Below are positions 26,574 to 34,755 of a stretch of 64,000 nt of DNA, in pieces. Position numbers and translations under genes: made by a program. This DNA comes from Prevotella denticola (GTDB lineage Bacteria; Bacteroidota; Bacteroidia; Bacteroidales; Bacteroidaceae), in the NCBI RefSeq assembly GCF_900454835.1, contig NZ_UGTM01000001.1:1674501-1738500 (forward strand), read 5' to 3'. How positions within the stretch are numbered: position 1 is the stretch's first letter; the number at the start of each line of letters is the position of its first letter. Below the pieces are notes generated by a model. The model was not told the origin of the DNA and searched no databases. It was given only the letters and a program-made list of their open reading frames with translations.

Positions 26574-26581
26574 TATATTTG
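26574..26581 (+). promoter_or_regulatory. -7 element for the 26777 gene
   Basis: TATATTTG at 26574-26581, followed by about 195 bases of leader. The -33 position is not a good TTTG. Confidence 0.45.
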
Positions 26582-26776
26582 CAATATAAAACATTACGGA
26601 AAGAAATCTTCTCTCACCGAAGTCTGTCGATTTAACGCTTAGCGGTAACAAAGAGGGAAAGGGATTTTCATTGCTCTGGCGACATTGAATATCGGCTGCC
26701 AGCGCAAAGCTCCGGGTGACAGAATCCTCAGAATATGCAGATACGGAAAACCGAACAACTTAAAAGATATGTCATT

Positions 26777-27289
26777 ATGAAAATGAAGAAAGCACTTATT
26801 CTCGCACTGCTGACAGTGCTCACCGCCACGGGCTATGCACAGACAACCAAGTTTGCCATGACAGTTGGAACTGACCTGGGACTTGCCGGCAAGAACTACA
26901 AGATCGTCACGCCCAACGTCTCTGCAACTTATGACCTTACACCCAAGCTGTCGGTAGGAGCGAGGGTAGAAGACGCCATCACCCTGGCAAAGATACAAGG
27001 TATCAAGACCTACGACTACCTTGCGACGCTTGGCGGACAGGTAAGCTATGACGCATTCCGCATCCTCACGATGATAAACGTGCAGCCTCGCCTCATCGTC
27101 GGCCACACGATCGGCGGCGGGCACGACAGAGGCTATATGTACTGTCAAGGCGGTATCTACCTGAAAGCAGACAGGAAGAACGGCGTGATGTCGGAAATCG
27201 GTTTCGGCATCCGCCACAACAATTACCGCGGAGACCTGTACAAGGACAAGACCTCCTTCTTTGTTTCTTACGGTTTCGTACTGCGATAA
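26777..27289 (+). CDS. Small exported outer membrane beta-barrel-like protein
   Basis: A 170-residue protein with a signal peptide (KKALILALLTVLTATGYAQ). The mature part shows alternating strands with Gly/Tyr turns (YDLTPKLSVGARVEDAI, MSEIGFGIRHNNY) and ends SYGFVLR, consistent with an eight-stranded outer membrane barrel. Function unknown. The start is the ATG at 26777, giving a clean signal peptide; a longer frame begins 14 codons earlier without support. It is monocistronic, with a terminator downstream. Confidence 0.7.
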   Translation: MKMKKALILALLTVLTATGYAQTTKFAMTVGTDLGLAGKNYKIVTPNVSATYDLTPKLSVGARVEDAITLAKIQGIKTYDYLATLGGQVSYDAFRILTMINVQPRLIVGHTIGGGHDRGYMYCQGGIYLKADRKNGVMSEIGFGIRHNNYRGDLYKDKTSFFVSYGFVLR

Positions 27290-27392
27290 AGAATATGGAG
27301 TGTTTCCTGCAATCGTGAAAAGCGTCTCTGTCATCTTTTCCGCACGATCCTCCCCAAAGTGACGGGAAAGAGACCGTATTGAATTAGAAGCA

Positions 27393-27447
27393 AAAAGTCC
27401 GGCCGACAGCTGTTCTCCCTCGGGGAGCATTGCCCGGTCGGACTTTC
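27393..27447 (+). terminator. Terminator after the 26777 gene
   Basis: AAAGTCCG on the left (near 27394) pairs with CGGACTTT ending at about 27446, with G/C-rich pairing inside. It lies about 105 bases past the stop. Otherwise the 27290-27702 spacer shows no recognisable gene. Confidence 0.65.
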
Positions 27448-27702
27448 CTGGTTTATATCTGTTGATGACTGCATTGATGGCGGAGGAATCCTGCCGATGC
27501 TGCAAGTCTCTACGCTGTGCCGGGCTGCCGGCCGTATCATTCCGGGGCATAATCCTGTCGGCAACAACACAGACAAAGGACGGAAACAACAGTGTCAGTA
27601 TCCGGTGCGGCCCTATGTTCTGTCCCGGGAAAGGCTGAGGACTGCGGGACGGGAAAGACTGTACCCGCTTGTGTTAATAATATCAAAAAGCAGTCCCATT
27701 AT

Positions 27703-27733
27703 TTGCTTTGTGGGAAAATAATAAATATCTTTG
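27703..27733 (+). promoter_or_regulatory. Consensus promoter of the candidate metal-uptake locus
   Basis: TTTG (27703-27706), exactly 19 bases, TATCTTTG (27726-27733), 25 bases before the ATG at 27759. Confidence 0.85.
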
Positions 27734-27758
27734 CCAAGAAGTAAAAAGGATTTTGTAA

Positions 27759-28097
27759 ATGACCAGGCAGAACCGGAAAACAAGACATACGCTTATAGCG
27801 TGGCTGCTGTTGGCACTTTTCATGCTGCCGATGGTTGTCAAGTCTGTACACGTATGCCAGGTGGAGACGGAGCTTTCCGCCGGCCATCAGACTTCCGGAC
27901 AGCACAGCCAGAGCCACAATGCCGGTAGCTGTGCCATCTGTCATTTTGCCTTTTTCAATTACATGAGAGCTACGGACATCCGGCTGGATGCGGTAGCTGT
28001 CATCTTCTTCGGCTTTCTCTTCCTTTCCGCCGTTACACCTTATCGGCGTCCGGAGGTTGAAGTCACGAGTCTCCGTGCTCCTCCTGCCGACTTTTAG
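27759..28097 (+). CDS. Small His/Cys-rich membrane protein next to a TonB receptor
   Basis: A 112-residue protein with two hydrophobic segments (LIAWLLLALFMLPMVV and AVAVIFFGFLFLSAV). The loop between them holds six His and three Cys, including SVHVCQ, GQHSQSHN and CAICH. This resembles DUF2946-like proteins found beside metal-related TonB receptors; the family call is uncertain. A metal-binding or sensing role at the inner membrane is inferred. It follows a consensus promoter and precedes the receptor gene by 208 bases, a gap in which no other gene is seen. Confidence 0.65.
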   Translation: MTRQNRKTRHTLIAWLLLALFMLPMVVKSVHVCQVETELSAGHQTSGQHSQSHNAGSCAICHFAFFNYMRATDIRLDAVAVIFFGFLFLSAVTPYRRPEVEVTSLRAPPADF

Positions 28098-28305
28098 AAG
28101 ACAATTCCCATATTGAGGAATCGTCTGACACTGATGCAGTCAAAGGAGTCATGGCGGTGTAGTGTGTCCTTACAGAAAGGAAGACCATGCCGTATCCACA
28201 CCATGGAACCATAACACTGCACCACGTCATCAGCTTGTCGCACAGCCATCTACGTGCCTGTGACAAGCATACAGACCCGTCATTTCATCAAGAATTCATA
28301 AACAC

Positions 28306-30468
28306 ATGGTAATGAATAAGGCTATTGGGGCTTTTGTTCTTTCGTCTGTGTGTGCGGTTGCCAGCGCAGGCAATCATCTGTCAGCAGCAGTTCCCCAGCT
28401 GAAAGGGAATGATGTCGACAGCAGTATCGTCATGCAGGACGTAACCGTACTGGGCAACAGGCAGAAAGACCTTCAAATGCGTTCGTCCGTCAATACCATC
28501 AGCATTGACAGGCAGTTTCTGCAGAACAACTTCGCAGGCAGTCTCATGCAGACGCTCAGCAACATCCCCGGCGTAAAGGCGATGAGCATCGGCTCCGGGC
28601 AGTCGAAGCCGACGATACGCGGCCTGGGCTTCAACCGTATGGTTGTAACAGAGGACGGCATCAAACACGAAGGGCAGCAGTGGGGCGACGACCACGGTCT
28701 GGAAATAGACCAGTTTGCCATCGACCGTATCGAAGTGACCAAAGGACCGGCCGCCCTGCTTTACGGATCGGATGCCATCGGAGGGGTCATCAGCCTGTAC
28801 GGCAACTACATCCCGACTGCGAAGTTCCAGGGAAGCGCATCGCTGTTCATGCGCAGCAACAACGAGTCGGTCGGTCTATCAGCCCGTCTGCAGGGTGCCG
28901 GAAACCATTTCTACTGGAAAGCCAACGGGACATTCATCGACTATGCCGACTACAAAGTGCCCACAGGCAGCATCCAGTACTATTCCTACGACATTCCGCT
29001 GCATAACCACCGGCTCCGCAACACGGCCGGCTTTGAACGCGACGGGAGCATGACGTTCGGTTACAGAAGCCACAACTTCCATACAGAACTGAAGCTGTCG
29101 GATGCGTACAGCAAGAGCGGCTTCTTTGCCAACGCACACGGACTGGAGGTGAGACTGTCGGACATCGACTACGACAGGTCGCGCCGGGACATCGACCTTC
29201 CTTACCAGAGTGTGAACCATCTGAGGGTCATGAGCCATACGGTCTACGAACAGGGAAGTATTGCTTTGGAAGCCGACCTCGCCTATCAGAACAACCATCG
29301 CAAGGAACTTTCCGAACCGGTGTCGCATGGCTATATGCCGGTTCCGTCCAACAGCCTGGAACGTGAGTTCAAGAAGGACACCTATACGGCCAACCTCATT
29401 GCACGGCTGTCTCTGGGAAGCAGGCATACACTCACCGCAGGCTTCAACGGCGAGTACCAGCACAACCGCCGTTCAGGCTGGGGCTTTATCATGCCGGACT
29501 TCGAGACGGCATCATTCGGTACATACGCTTTCGACCGGTTCACGGTCAGGAAAGACCTGATACTGAATGCCGGCGTACGGTACGACCACGTCAGGACAAG
29601 CATCCACAGCTACAGAGACTGGTTCAAAACGCCCGTCAGTGCCACCGACTCCGTCTTCAAGGAACGTTCGGAGGATCTCCGCCGTTCGTTCAACAGCCTC
29701 ACGTGGTCGGCCGGCGTGAACTATTCTGTCGGCCAGTGGATTCTGAAGGCGAACGTCGGAAAGAGCTTCCGTGTCCCGATTCCGAAGGAACTGGGCACTG
29801 ACGGTGTCAATTACCACATCTTCAGATACGAAAAAGGGAGTCCTGGTCTGAACCCGGAAGAATCCTACCAGCTGGACGCAGGCATCCACTGGGGGAATGA
29901 CAGGGTGACGGTTCAGTTCGACCCGTACCTCAATTATTTCCCGAACTACATCTACATGAATCCGACTCCCGACTACTACGAGGGTCTGCAGTGGTATTAT
30001 TACACGCAGAGCCGTGTCATCCGCTGGGGCTTCGAGCTGCAGACAGACTGGAAGATACTCCCCTCTCTGGATGCAGAACTGAAAGGTGAGTATCTCTATG
30101 CCGAACAGCTGTCTGGAGAAAAGAAAGGGTACACGCTCCCCTTCTCGACCCCCTGGTCGGCAGATGCCACCCTGAAATACGGATTCTGCCGGAAGAAAGC
30201 CGGTAATGAAGGCTTCGTGGCACTCAACCTGCACGTTACCGGCAGACAGAACCGCATCGTTCCGCCGGAGAAGCCGACATCAGGTTACTACACCATCAAC
30301 CTCAATGCAGGAAAAGACTTTGCCTTCGGAGACAAGAACCTACGCCTGACCCTCAATGCGGAGAACCTCCTCAACCGCAAATACTACGACCACACGAGTT
30401 TCTACCGGCTCATCGACGTGCCGGAACCGGGACGCAACGTGGCGTTGATGGCGACTTTCGAGTTCTGA
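28306..30468 (+). CDS. TonB-dependent receptor, probable metal or metal-complex uptake
   Basis: A 720-residue outer membrane receptor, shorter than SusC types and without the carboxypeptidase-like N-terminal domain. It has a signal peptide, a TonB-box-like strand (MQDVTVLG), a plug at about residues 50-165 with IRGLGFNRMVVTEDGIK, HEGQQWGDDHGLEID and GPAALLYGSDAIGGVI, and a barrel ending in Phe. The HEGQQWG...HGLEID stretch resembles ZnuD-like zinc receptors. Flanking His-rich membrane protein and lipoproteins support metal uptake, by inference. Starts at 28306 or 28312 are both possible. Confidence 0.88.
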   Translation: MVMNKAIGAFVLSSVCAVASAGNHLSAAVPQLKGNDVDSSIVMQDVTVLGNRQKDLQMRSSVNTISIDRQFLQNNFAGSLMQTLSNIPGVKAMSIGSGQSKPTIRGLGFNRMVVTEDGIKHEGQQWGDDHGLEIDQFAIDRIEVTKGPAALLYGSDAIGGVISLYGNYIPTAKFQGSASLFMRSNNESVGLSARLQGAGNHFYWKANGTFIDYADYKVPTGSIQYYSYDIPLHNHRLRNTAGFERDGSMTFGYRSHNFHTELKLSDAYSKSGFFANAHGLEVRLSDIDYDRSRRDIDLPYQSVNHLRVMSHTVYEQGSIALEADLAYQNNHRKELSEPVSHGYMPVPSNSLEREFKKDTYTANLIARLSLGSRHTLTAGFNGEYQHNRRSGWGFIMPDFETASFGTYAFDRFTVRKDLILNAGVRYDHVRTSIHSYRDWFKTPVSATDSVFKERSEDLRRSFNSLTWSAGVNYSVGQWILKANVGKSFRVPIPKELGTDGVNYHIFRYEKGSPGLNPEESYQLDAGIHWGNDRVTVQFDPYLNYFPNYIYMNPTPDYYEGLQWYYYTQSRVIRWGFELQTDWKILPSLDAELKGEYLYAEQLSGEKKGYTLPFSTPWSADATLKYGFCRKKAGNEGFVALNLHVTGRQNRIVPPEKPTSGYYTINLNAGKDFAFGDKNLRLTLNAENLLNRKYYDHTSFYRLIDVPEPGRNVALMATFEF

Positions 30469-30664
30469 AGCATACGATTCCCGGAAGTGGAACAAGATAT
30501 AACACTTGATCTTACAAACCAACCTGAGACTGTCGAGGAATCATCATGGTGGACGGGGCACATCGCTCCTGTCACTGTGATATCCTCACAGCCTAGACAA
30601 AACGAAACGAACAGTGAACTTATATTCAAACCAAGGCGGAAGCCTTCAAAAAACAAATCAAACA

Positions 30665-31402
30665 ATGAAAAAGCTACTTTTTACGGGTGCTATGGCACTC
30701 CTGAGTGTGATTGCACTGGCATTTACGTCGTGCAGTAACGATGATGACGATCTGTTACAGAGCAACATCGAGTTCAAGAACGTAGAGTTCGGGCACAAGA
30801 ACAGCAAGACCGGCACGATCGGCGATGACCTTCACCTGGAATGCGACATCAAATCAGGCTCAAAGATACAGTCCGTTGAAGTCGTACTCACCAAAGACGG
30901 GAAGAATGTCATCAAGAAAACCTACACCGACAGCAAGTACGTCGGCGTGCTGAACACCACGTTCCACGAGCACATCGACCTCCCCGAGACACTCGCCGAG
31001 GGCAAGTACCAGTGCTTCATCATCGTCAAGAATGAGGAGAAAAAGATTGACTTTGTCAGTGCGGAAATCACGTTGAAGAAGAAAGCCGTTGACCCCAAAG
31101 CACCGAAGATAGCCAATCTCAAGGTAGACAAGATGGAGAGTACGGTGAACGGAAAAGTCACTTTCACGGCCGACATAGAGACGGTCGCCAAAGTGAAAGA
31201 GATTGAAATCGAGTTCCACGGTGACAAAGAGAAGGAAATAGAAGTGGACGATCTCAATGGGAAAACGGGCAAGCTGACCTTCAAAAAGGAGGTGACGATT
31301 CCCGCTGAATGCAAGGCTGGAAAGTACCACATCCACTTCACTGTGAAGGATGCAGAGGGTCGTGAGACGACAGAAGAGATCGAAGGCTTCACGATCAAGT
31401 AA
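30665..31402 (+). CDS. DUF4625-like lipoprotein, two Ig-like repeats
   Basis: A 245-residue lipoprotein: signal peptide with lipobox around FTSC, then an acidic linker (NDDDD). Two similar beta domains follow, about residues 30-130 and 140-245, each of the form GDDLHLECDI...KYQCFIIVKNEEKK and GKVTFTADIE...KYHIHFTVKDAEGR. The pattern fits DUF4625 proteins, often found beside TonB receptors. The ATG at 30665 gives the signal peptide. It lies between the receptor and a second, smaller relative, so it is probably a surface or periplasmic accessory of the receptor. Confidence 0.75.
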   Translation: MKKLLFTGAMALLSVIALAFTSCSNDDDDLLQSNIEFKNVEFGHKNSKTGTIGDDLHLECDIKSGSKIQSVEVVLTKDGKNVIKKTYTDSKYVGVLNTTFHEHIDLPETLAEGKYQCFIIVKNEEKKIDFVSAEITLKKKAVDPKAPKIANLKVDKMESTVNGKVTFTADIETVAKVKEIEIEFHGDKEKEIEVDDLNGKTGKLTFKKEVTIPAECKAGKYHIHFTVKDAEGRETTEEIEGFTIK

Positions 31403-31424
31403 CCGACAAGAAAACAACCACACA

Positions 31425-31524
31425 GCGTAGGAAGATGCGTCAGACGGACCAGCCGGCTGCCTTGCGCATCCTCACCAGCCTCCGCTCCAGCCCATAAACA
31501 ACTGCCCCCGGCAGCTTCCTACGC
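31425..31524 (+). repeat. Long-range inverted repeat between two lipoprotein genes
   Basis: GCGTAGGAAG (31425-31434) is an exact complement of CTTCCTACGC (31515-31524), 80 bases apart; ATGCG/CGCAT pairing inside adds support. It spans most of the 138-base gap between the two DUF4625-like genes. Confidence 0.6.
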
Positions 31525-31540
31525 AATAAACGAACAAACG

Positions 31541-32008
31541 ATGAAGAAGATTCTATTCAGTCTGGCAGCCGCAGCAGCACTGCTCCTCACGGCCGCCTGC
31601 GGCAACGATAACATAGCAGATGATATGCCTGTCATCACCGATGAGGGCATCACCGCCAACCCGGTAGACTGCCAGGTGTACAACCGTGGGGACAAGATTC
31701 CTTTCCGTTACCGCTTTACCGACAACGAAGAACTGGGCAACTACAACATCGAGATACACAACAATTTCGACCATCACACCCACGGTACGCAGGCCTCATC
31801 GTGCAGCCTGGACCCTAAGAAGAAGGCGGTGAAGCCCTGGATCTACAATCAGGACTATAAGATTCCACATGGCTTGAAGGCCTACGATGCCAGCCAGGAC
31901 ATACAGATTCCGAAGGACATCGACCCCGGCGACTACCATTTCATGATCCGCCTGACCGACCAGAAAGGCAACCAGCAGCTCCGGGCCATGGCGATAAAGA
32001 TAAAATAA
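31541..32008 (+). CDS. DUF4625-like lipoprotein with His cluster
   Basis: A 155-residue lipoprotein with lipobox LTAAC at about residue 20. One Ig-like domain (GDKIPFRYRFTDNEELGNYNIEIH) leads into a histidine cluster NNFDHHTHGT and a Cys (ASSC), then ends with a strand pair typical of DUF4625 (GDYHFMIRLTDQKGNQQ). The His cluster is a plausible metal site. It is the last gene of the receptor locus; the gene after it has its own promoter. Confidence 0.75.
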   Translation: MKKILFSLAAAAALLLTAACGNDNIADDMPVITDEGITANPVDCQVYNRGDKIPFRYRFTDNEELGNYNIEIHNNFDHHTHGTQASSCSLDPKKKAVKPWIYNQDYKIPHGLKAYDASQDIQIPKDIDPGDYHFMIRLTDQKGNQQLRAMAIKIK

Positions 32009-32046
32009 AACCGATGCAATAAAGACAAAATAAAGGTTAAAACATT

Positions 32047-32077
32047 CTTGTTTTTAATTTCAAATGTAATATCTTTG
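32047..32077 (+). promoter_or_regulatory. Promoter of the NlpE-like gene
   Basis: CTTG (32047-32050), 19 bases, TATCTTTG (32070-32077), 46 bases before the ATG. The -33 box differs from TTTG at one base. Confidence 0.7.
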
Positions 32078-32123
32078 CACCTCGGGAGTTAAATAAGCAT
32101 TTACAAGCTAAAACAGTATAATT

Positions 32124-32585
32124 ATGAAAAAAATCATGTTAATGGTAGCTGCCTGCGCAGCTATGGTAGCCTGCAACAATGGCAAGACTACTGCAAACAA
32201 CGAGAGCAAGGACAGTACACAGGACTCTTCCGTAGCAGCTGACTCAGCTGTTTACGAGGGCATGACCCCTGCTGCCGACGTTGCCGGCATCAAGTACCGT
32301 GTCGCACTCGCACAGGATTCTACAAACGGTTTCAGCGTATCAGAGTCTTACATGAAGTCGGACACCGAGGCTGATACCACTTACAACTATACAGGCAAGT
32401 ACCAGATTGTCAAGAAGGATGTAAAGGGCAAGAGCAACACTTACTATCAGTTCGAGCTGGGCAAGGACAACAAGACCAACTTCCTCGTCGTGAACGACTC
32501 GACGCTCCGTCTTGTCAACTCCGACTTCGAGGAGCCGGCTGTCAACTCGAAGGACATGAACTATGACCTGAAGCTGAAGAAGTAA
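32124..32585 (+). CDS. NlpE-like lipoprotein lacking the cysteine pair
   Basis: A 153-residue lipoprotein: signal peptide with lipobox MVAC, a Ser/Asp-rich linker, then a small barrel domain resembling the N-terminal domain of NlpE (copper resistance/envelope stress sensor). The diagnostic loop, PCADCEGI in E. coli NlpE, reads PAADVAGIKY here, so both Cys of the CxxC are replaced. Later parts (TYNYTGKYQIVKK, YQFELGKDNKTNFLVVNDSTL) fit the family. Copper binding or redox sensing by that motif is therefore unlikely. Confidence 0.7.
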   Translation: MKKIMLMVAACAAMVACNNGKTTANNESKDSTQDSSVAADSAVYEGMTPAADVAGIKYRVALAQDSTNGFSVSESYMKSDTEADTTYNYTGKYQIVKKDVKGKSNTYYQFELGKDNKTNFLVVNDSTLRLVNSDFEEPAVNSKDMNYDLKLKK

Positions 32586-32622
32586 ACAACAGCCGGTCAG
32601 AAACCGGCCGGAACACAAAAAG

Positions 32623-32666
32623 ACAAAAGGCCTGCCAGGGTTTCACACCCTGTGCAGGCCTTTTGT
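32623..32666 (+). terminator. Terminator of the NlpE-like gene
   Basis: ACAAAAGGCCTGC (32623-32635) pairs with GCAGGCCTTTTGT (32654-32666), with an inner CAGGGT/ACCCTG stem. Confidence 0.88.
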
Positions 32667-32704
32667 CGAATCAGTAGATATTTTGTTGGGGCTAAATTCA
32701 TTCG

Positions 32705-33012
32705 ATCTATAAAAAAAGTTCCTCTAAAATTATAGTGGTAGGATGTTGACAATAAGGATAAAAACCGACGATTATTTACAACAAAAGTTTATTTTTGATT
32801 TGCTGTCACTTTTAACATTCTTCATGAACACATTGTGTATTAGAAAGTTACATATTCTCAAAGAGTGACAGTAGTGACAGGAAAATGAATTCATAGCCGA
32901 TCCATCACAAGCGTATTTGCTATGGATAAAGGTTAAAACAATGGTATTCCCCCTGAAGCTCATCCTTCCAATAGCTGACACAGTCCGTACTGAGTCTTGA
33001 CACCCATGGTGT
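32705..33012 (-). repeat. Convergent-spacer repeat element, copy 2 (shorter)
   Basis: Reverse-complement relative of 21834-22242. It spans most of the gap between the convergent genes ending at 32585 and 33178. It begins (minus strand) with a GGTGTCAAGACTCAGTACGG stretch, continues through TTATCC...TGTGATGGATC, TTTTCCTGTCACTACTGTC, GTTAAAAGTGACAGCAAAT, and ends TTTTAGAGGAAC. No conserved reading frame. Bases 33013-33177 hold nothing recognisable. Confidence 0.75.
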
Positions 33013-33177
33013 TAAGCAAATCCTCACCACATATCCCTGTTGGACAAAGGGAAGCGAGGGCAATCCTTGCCACCTCCATTCCTCTGCAATAAGACTACGG
33101 ACAGATTTATCAGAAAGTACAGGGAGCTTCCTCACGATCATCCCTGCACTTCCTTCAGCACAGGAGGCGGACGACCT

Positions 33178-34332
33178 TTACAGCAGTTTCGCTATCTCCT
33201 CGTCAAGATTCCTGATCTGCGAAGGATTCTTCACGATGTTGTTGCCGCGGTCGATAAGATAGATGATCGGGAACGCCTGTGCCGGAGCGGTATATGCCTG
33301 GCTGATACCCGTGTCGTCATAGACGTTGATCCAGGGGAGACTGGCCACCTGCTCCTTCCAGAAATGTGCGTTGTTGTCCAACGAGACCATGTAGATTTCC
33401 AGTCCGCGGTCGTGGTACTTGTTATAGAGGTCACGCATCTTCATGATGTATTCCGTCGACCCCTTGGCGGCAAAGACATGGAAGTCGAGCAGTACAACCC
33501 GCCCCTTCAGGTCTGTCAGATGCCGTTCGATGCCATGGTTGTCACGCAGCGGAAGGTCTATCACCCCCAGCTCCTTGGCCTCCAGTTCCACCGGTCTGTT
33601 CTGTGCCTTTACGATGCGTTCGTCTTTCATGCCCTTGATCGTGATGTTGTGCAGGTTCTGCGTACGTTCGGTACCGGGATAATAGGTGTCCCAGCTCGTT
33701 GCAACGGCACCGAACACCTTGTTGTCGTTCGCGTCCTTGGCAGGATCGAAGATCAGACGGGCCTGGTTGCCGACGGCAATGTACTGGAAGAGGGCAAAAT
33801 AGCTGTAAGCACGCATCGGCTCCTTGAAGATATAGTTTCGTGACACGTCCCGCTTGTAGTCGGTCAGCATCACGTTGATGATCGAGTCGGCCAGTTCGGG
33901 ACGTTCGGCAAGAATCGTCTGGCAACGCGCCTGCAGGCCGATCTGCTTCAGAGCCAGTTCCTTTATCTTTTCATTCTCGTAAGAGCCTTTCACTGTGTAA
34001 TCGGTAGCCATCTGTGGATAGGAGGCTTTCACCTCGACTGTCTCCGTCGAATCGATGCCGATGTTGATGATCTGTCCTGCTATACGCAGCCGGTAGAACT
34101 CGGGATTGTCCATCTTGTCACCTGCAAACGAAAAACTCCCCTTTTCATCGAGCTTGACAGAGTCGACGGTCGAGAATCCATCCAGTCCGTTGTGTTCAAA
34201 ATAGAGCACAGAGTCCTTGGCATTTGCGACGGAACCCGTCACGTGGAACTGTTCTCCTGTACAGCCTGTCTGTACCGCCAGTCCTGCAGCCACTGCTCCA
34301 GCTGCCAGTATTCTTCCGATAGAATGCTTCAT
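33178..34332 (-). CDS. DUF4369/thioredoxin-like lipoprotein without the CxxC motif
   Basis: A 384-residue lipoprotein. The signal peptide ends with lipobox QTGC. Residues about 28-120 look like a DUF4369 beta domain, a helical linker follows, and residues about 240-384 are a TlpA/ResA-like thioredoxin fold (LKGRVVLLDF, LEIYMVSLDNNAHFWKEQV, FPIIYLIDRGN). Where active members have WCxxC, this one reads FHVFAAKGST, so it cannot do thiol-disulfide exchange by the usual mechanism. The ATG at 34332 is chosen because it opens the lipoprotein signal and lies about 40 bases after a consensus promoter. Confidence 0.85.
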   Translation of the reverse strand: MKHSIGRILAAGAVAAGLAVQTGCTGEQFHVTGSVANAKDSVLYFEHNGLDGFSTVDSVKLDEKGSFSFAGDKMDNPEFYRLRIAGQIINIGIDSTETVEVKASYPQMATDYTVKGSYENEKIKELALKQIGLQARCQTILAERPELADSIINVMLTDYKRDVSRNYIFKEPMRAYSYFALFQYIAVGNQARLIFDPAKDANDNKVFGAVATSWDTYYPGTERTQNLHNITIKGMKDERIVKAQNRPVELEAKELGVIDLPLRDNHGIERHLTDLKGRVVLLDFHVFAAKGSTEYIMKMRDLYNKYHDRGLEIYMVSLDNNAHFWKEQVASLPWINVYDDTGISQAYTAPAQAFPIIYLIDRGNNIVKNPSQIRNLDEEIAKLL

Positions 34333-34371
34333 TGCCTGATAGATATTACGTTTTTGTTTATATGCTTTGTG

Positions 34372-34402
34372 CAAAGGTAACGTAAATTGATAAAACAGCA
34401 AA
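34372..34402 (-). promoter_or_regulatory. Consensus promoter of the thioredoxin-like lipoprotein gene
   Basis: On the minus strand TTTG (34399-34402), exactly 19 bases, TACCTTTG (34372-34379). The 34333-34755 spacer otherwise holds only the opposing promoter at 34581-34611 and a G/C-rich leader. Confidence 0.88.
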
Positions 34403-34580
34403 GCAAATGCCTCCAAATATCGTACGAATCCAGATAAACTGCCGAACTTTCCCATCTCTGTTCCGACAAAACATACAGATTTCCCGACAGTCCGGAGCGC
34501 ATTGTACCGGTAGACCGGCCTGCCGGGTATCGACAGAACGTACACAACGAACTGGCTGTTAACAATATACGTCCCTTCCA

Positions 34581-34611
34581 CTTGCTTTGTCACATAAAAT
34601 TCGTATCTTTG
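34581..34611 (+). promoter_or_regulatory. Promoter of the FAH-family gene
   Basis: CTTG (34581-34584), 19 bases, TATCTTTG (34604-34611). The leader of about 145 bases to the ATG is G/C-rich; no known riboswitch is recognised. Confidence 0.65.
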
Positions 34612-34755
34612 CAGTGACAAAAGGAAACGGACGGGTTCCCCCTTTGCAAGACACAGGAGGCTGTCGGCCCGGGGAGTACAGGGTGCAGCTTCCGCAGACT
34701 TCGGAACAGCCCGTCATGGTTTCAACAGACACGAATCATTAAAAGAGAACACCGG

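Noticed and set aside
30469..30664. Small protein between the TonB receptor and the lipoprotein
   Set aside because: A short frame overlaps the true lipoprotein start in another phase and shows no signal or family.
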